Position numbers and translations under genes: made by a program | The notes under the pieces: model-generated | Database searches by the model: none | Seen by the model: only the letters and a program-made list of their open reading frames with translations | What the model was told of the DNA's origin: nothing | Assembly: GCA_023105745.1 (NCBI GenBank) | Contig: JALGQZ010000009.1 | Coordinates: forward strand, 11,890,564 to 11,954,563 | Direction of reading: 5' to 3' | Source: Austropuccinia psidii | Lineage: Eukaryota > Basidiomycota > Pucciniomycetes > Pucciniales > Sphaerophragmiaceae | Length of the DNA stretch: 64,000 nt | In this document: positions 62,995 to 64,000 of the stretch, in pieces | Layout: every line of letters begins with the position of its first letter | Numbering within the stretch: position 1 is the first letter of the stretch

Positions 62995-64000
62995 GGGGGT
63001 GTCAAAGTTATCAAATCCCACACTCAAAATCCTGAGTTTTTTTTTGCCAAAATCCCGCATTAATTTTTTGGGATTGCAGAGATCCCACACCTCAAGAGGT
63101 GTGGTATTTTAAGGTACAAAAACCCAGGTTTTTTTGGTACCAAATCCCGTGTTAAAATACTAAAATCCCACCTTTAGCTTCCCATAAAGGCACATGTCTA
63201 AAATACACAACTCAGTAAGTGCATGTTAAATTGCATATAACTTTACTTCTCTTGCATAAAATCTGAATACACTCATCATTTAATAAAGTATTTGATTCTA
63301 AATTAAATTTAATACAGGCCATTTCTTCACTTATCATGCCCAAAGCATCAAAAAGGCTACCTTTACTTCAGACGTTAAACTCACTGCAGCTCATTGATGC
63401 ACTCAACTCTGATAGTGATTCTGATATCCAGGAAGATATAATCTTATTAGATATGATAACCTCACAAAGATACATCAATCCATGTAGAAGGTATCCATCA
63501 CATTACATGTATACAATTAATGATTTACAAACATTATCATCTGAAAAGCTTTGACAGCTATGTAGGACCACACATGAATCATTTGAAAAATTGGTTGCAC
63601 AAATTCAAGCTGATAAAACCTTTCAAAACTCATCACAAAACAAACAATGCAATCCTGCAATCCAATTGGCTGTGGCATTATCAAGGCTAGGATCAAATGG
63701 CAATAGGGACGCTTTGGGAAAGATTGGAATGTTGTTTGGAATTAGCAATGGGGCTATTGTGTTGTACACTCAAAGAGTCATCTATATATTAATGAAGTGA
63801 AGCGCAAAGTGATTGTGTGGCCAACAATAGAACAACAAAGAGAGATGTCTCAAGTAATGCAGGCAGAAGGCTTGCCTGGGTGCATTGGGTTTATTGATGG
63901 GAGTCTCATACCATTATCACAATGTCCCCCCAATGATGGTGAAGCCTATTTTGATTGCAAAAAAAGGTAAGCTGTTTAATCTTTATTCTTTATTTCAATC
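62995..64000 (+). mobile_element. PIF/Harbinger element, left part, cut by the window edge
   Basis: It starts GGGGGTGTCAAAG at 62995 after the flank AATA and shares this end with the element at 29797. Subterminal sequence is full of repeated words such as ATCCCACAC and GTGTGGTATTTT. A transposase gene starts at 63336. The right end lies outside the window. Confidence 0.78.
63336..63966 (+). pseudogene. PIF/Harbinger transposase, 5' part with one stop and one frameshift
   Basis: ATG at 63336 reads MPKASKRLPLLQTLNSLQL and continues to TGA at 63552-63554, beyond which the same frame carries QLCRTTHESFEKLVAQI. An Arg CGA-to-TGA change is therefore likely. A helix-turn-helix-like segment (LAVALSRLG, then FGISNGAIVLYTQRV) follows. 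Near 63792 one base is missing. The next frame gives QAEGLPGCIGFIDGSLIPL and PPNDGEAYFDCKKR, the first DDE-nuclease motif with its Asp. An AG|GTAAGC splice donor at 63967 suggests an intron. The other two catalytic residues lie beyond the window. Confidence 0.8.

Overview
The window is a repeat-dominated stretch of a eukaryotic genome, most likely a rust fungus (Pucciniales). It is strongly AT-rich and CpG-poor, has short fungal-type introns, and is filled with Gypsy, Copia and DNA transposons in several states of decay. The chromodomain Gypsy proteins, the second Gypsy lineage and the gene at 2.6-4.4 kb resemble families I recall from the myrtle rust Austropuccinia psidii. That species call is from memory and was not searched.

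Left part (1-13.8 kb): AT-rich DNA surrounds a minus-strand three-exon gene of an unnamed dispersed family (2577-4439). Its reading frame is complete except for one in-frame TGA. A candidate solo LTR or promoter module (5129-5947) holds a tRNA-like segment, a short tandem repeat, paired CCAAT/CRE-like boxes and a TATA box. From 10.0 to 13.4 kb the DNA changes character: CpG is retained and GC is higher. This island carries a cysteine-rich exon (12204-12533) that looks like part of a small secreted, effector-like protein.

Middle (13.8-28.3 kb): a decayed Copia element (13772-21984) is split by a minus-strand Gypsy element (16894-20354) that has lost gag, protease and RT. Next come two copies of an unusual non-autonomous DNA transposon (22813-23920 and 24686-25980) in opposite orientation. 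Each has a perfect 8-bp target duplication, GGGTRTTGG termini and a body made of a 21-bp palindromic minisatellite.

Right part (28.3-54.8 kb): one Gypsy element with about 1.8-kb LTRs, bounded by a perfect AGGAG duplication, has swollen to 26.5 kb through nesting. A PIF/Harbinger element (29797-35824) sits in its 5' LTR. A chromovirus (41166-50641) sits at the start of its integrase region. A shortened solo LTR of its own family (53083-54004, target duplication ATAAT) sits in its 3' LTR. The last 8 kb before 62.99 kb is AT-rich DNA in which I recognise nothing. The window ends inside a younger PIF/Harbinger copy with a nearly readable transposase.

No operon-like cooperation is expected here. 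Many of the frame-breaking stops fit C-to-T change on one strand or the other (Trp to stop, Arg to TGA), as expected from cytosine deamination of silenced repeats.
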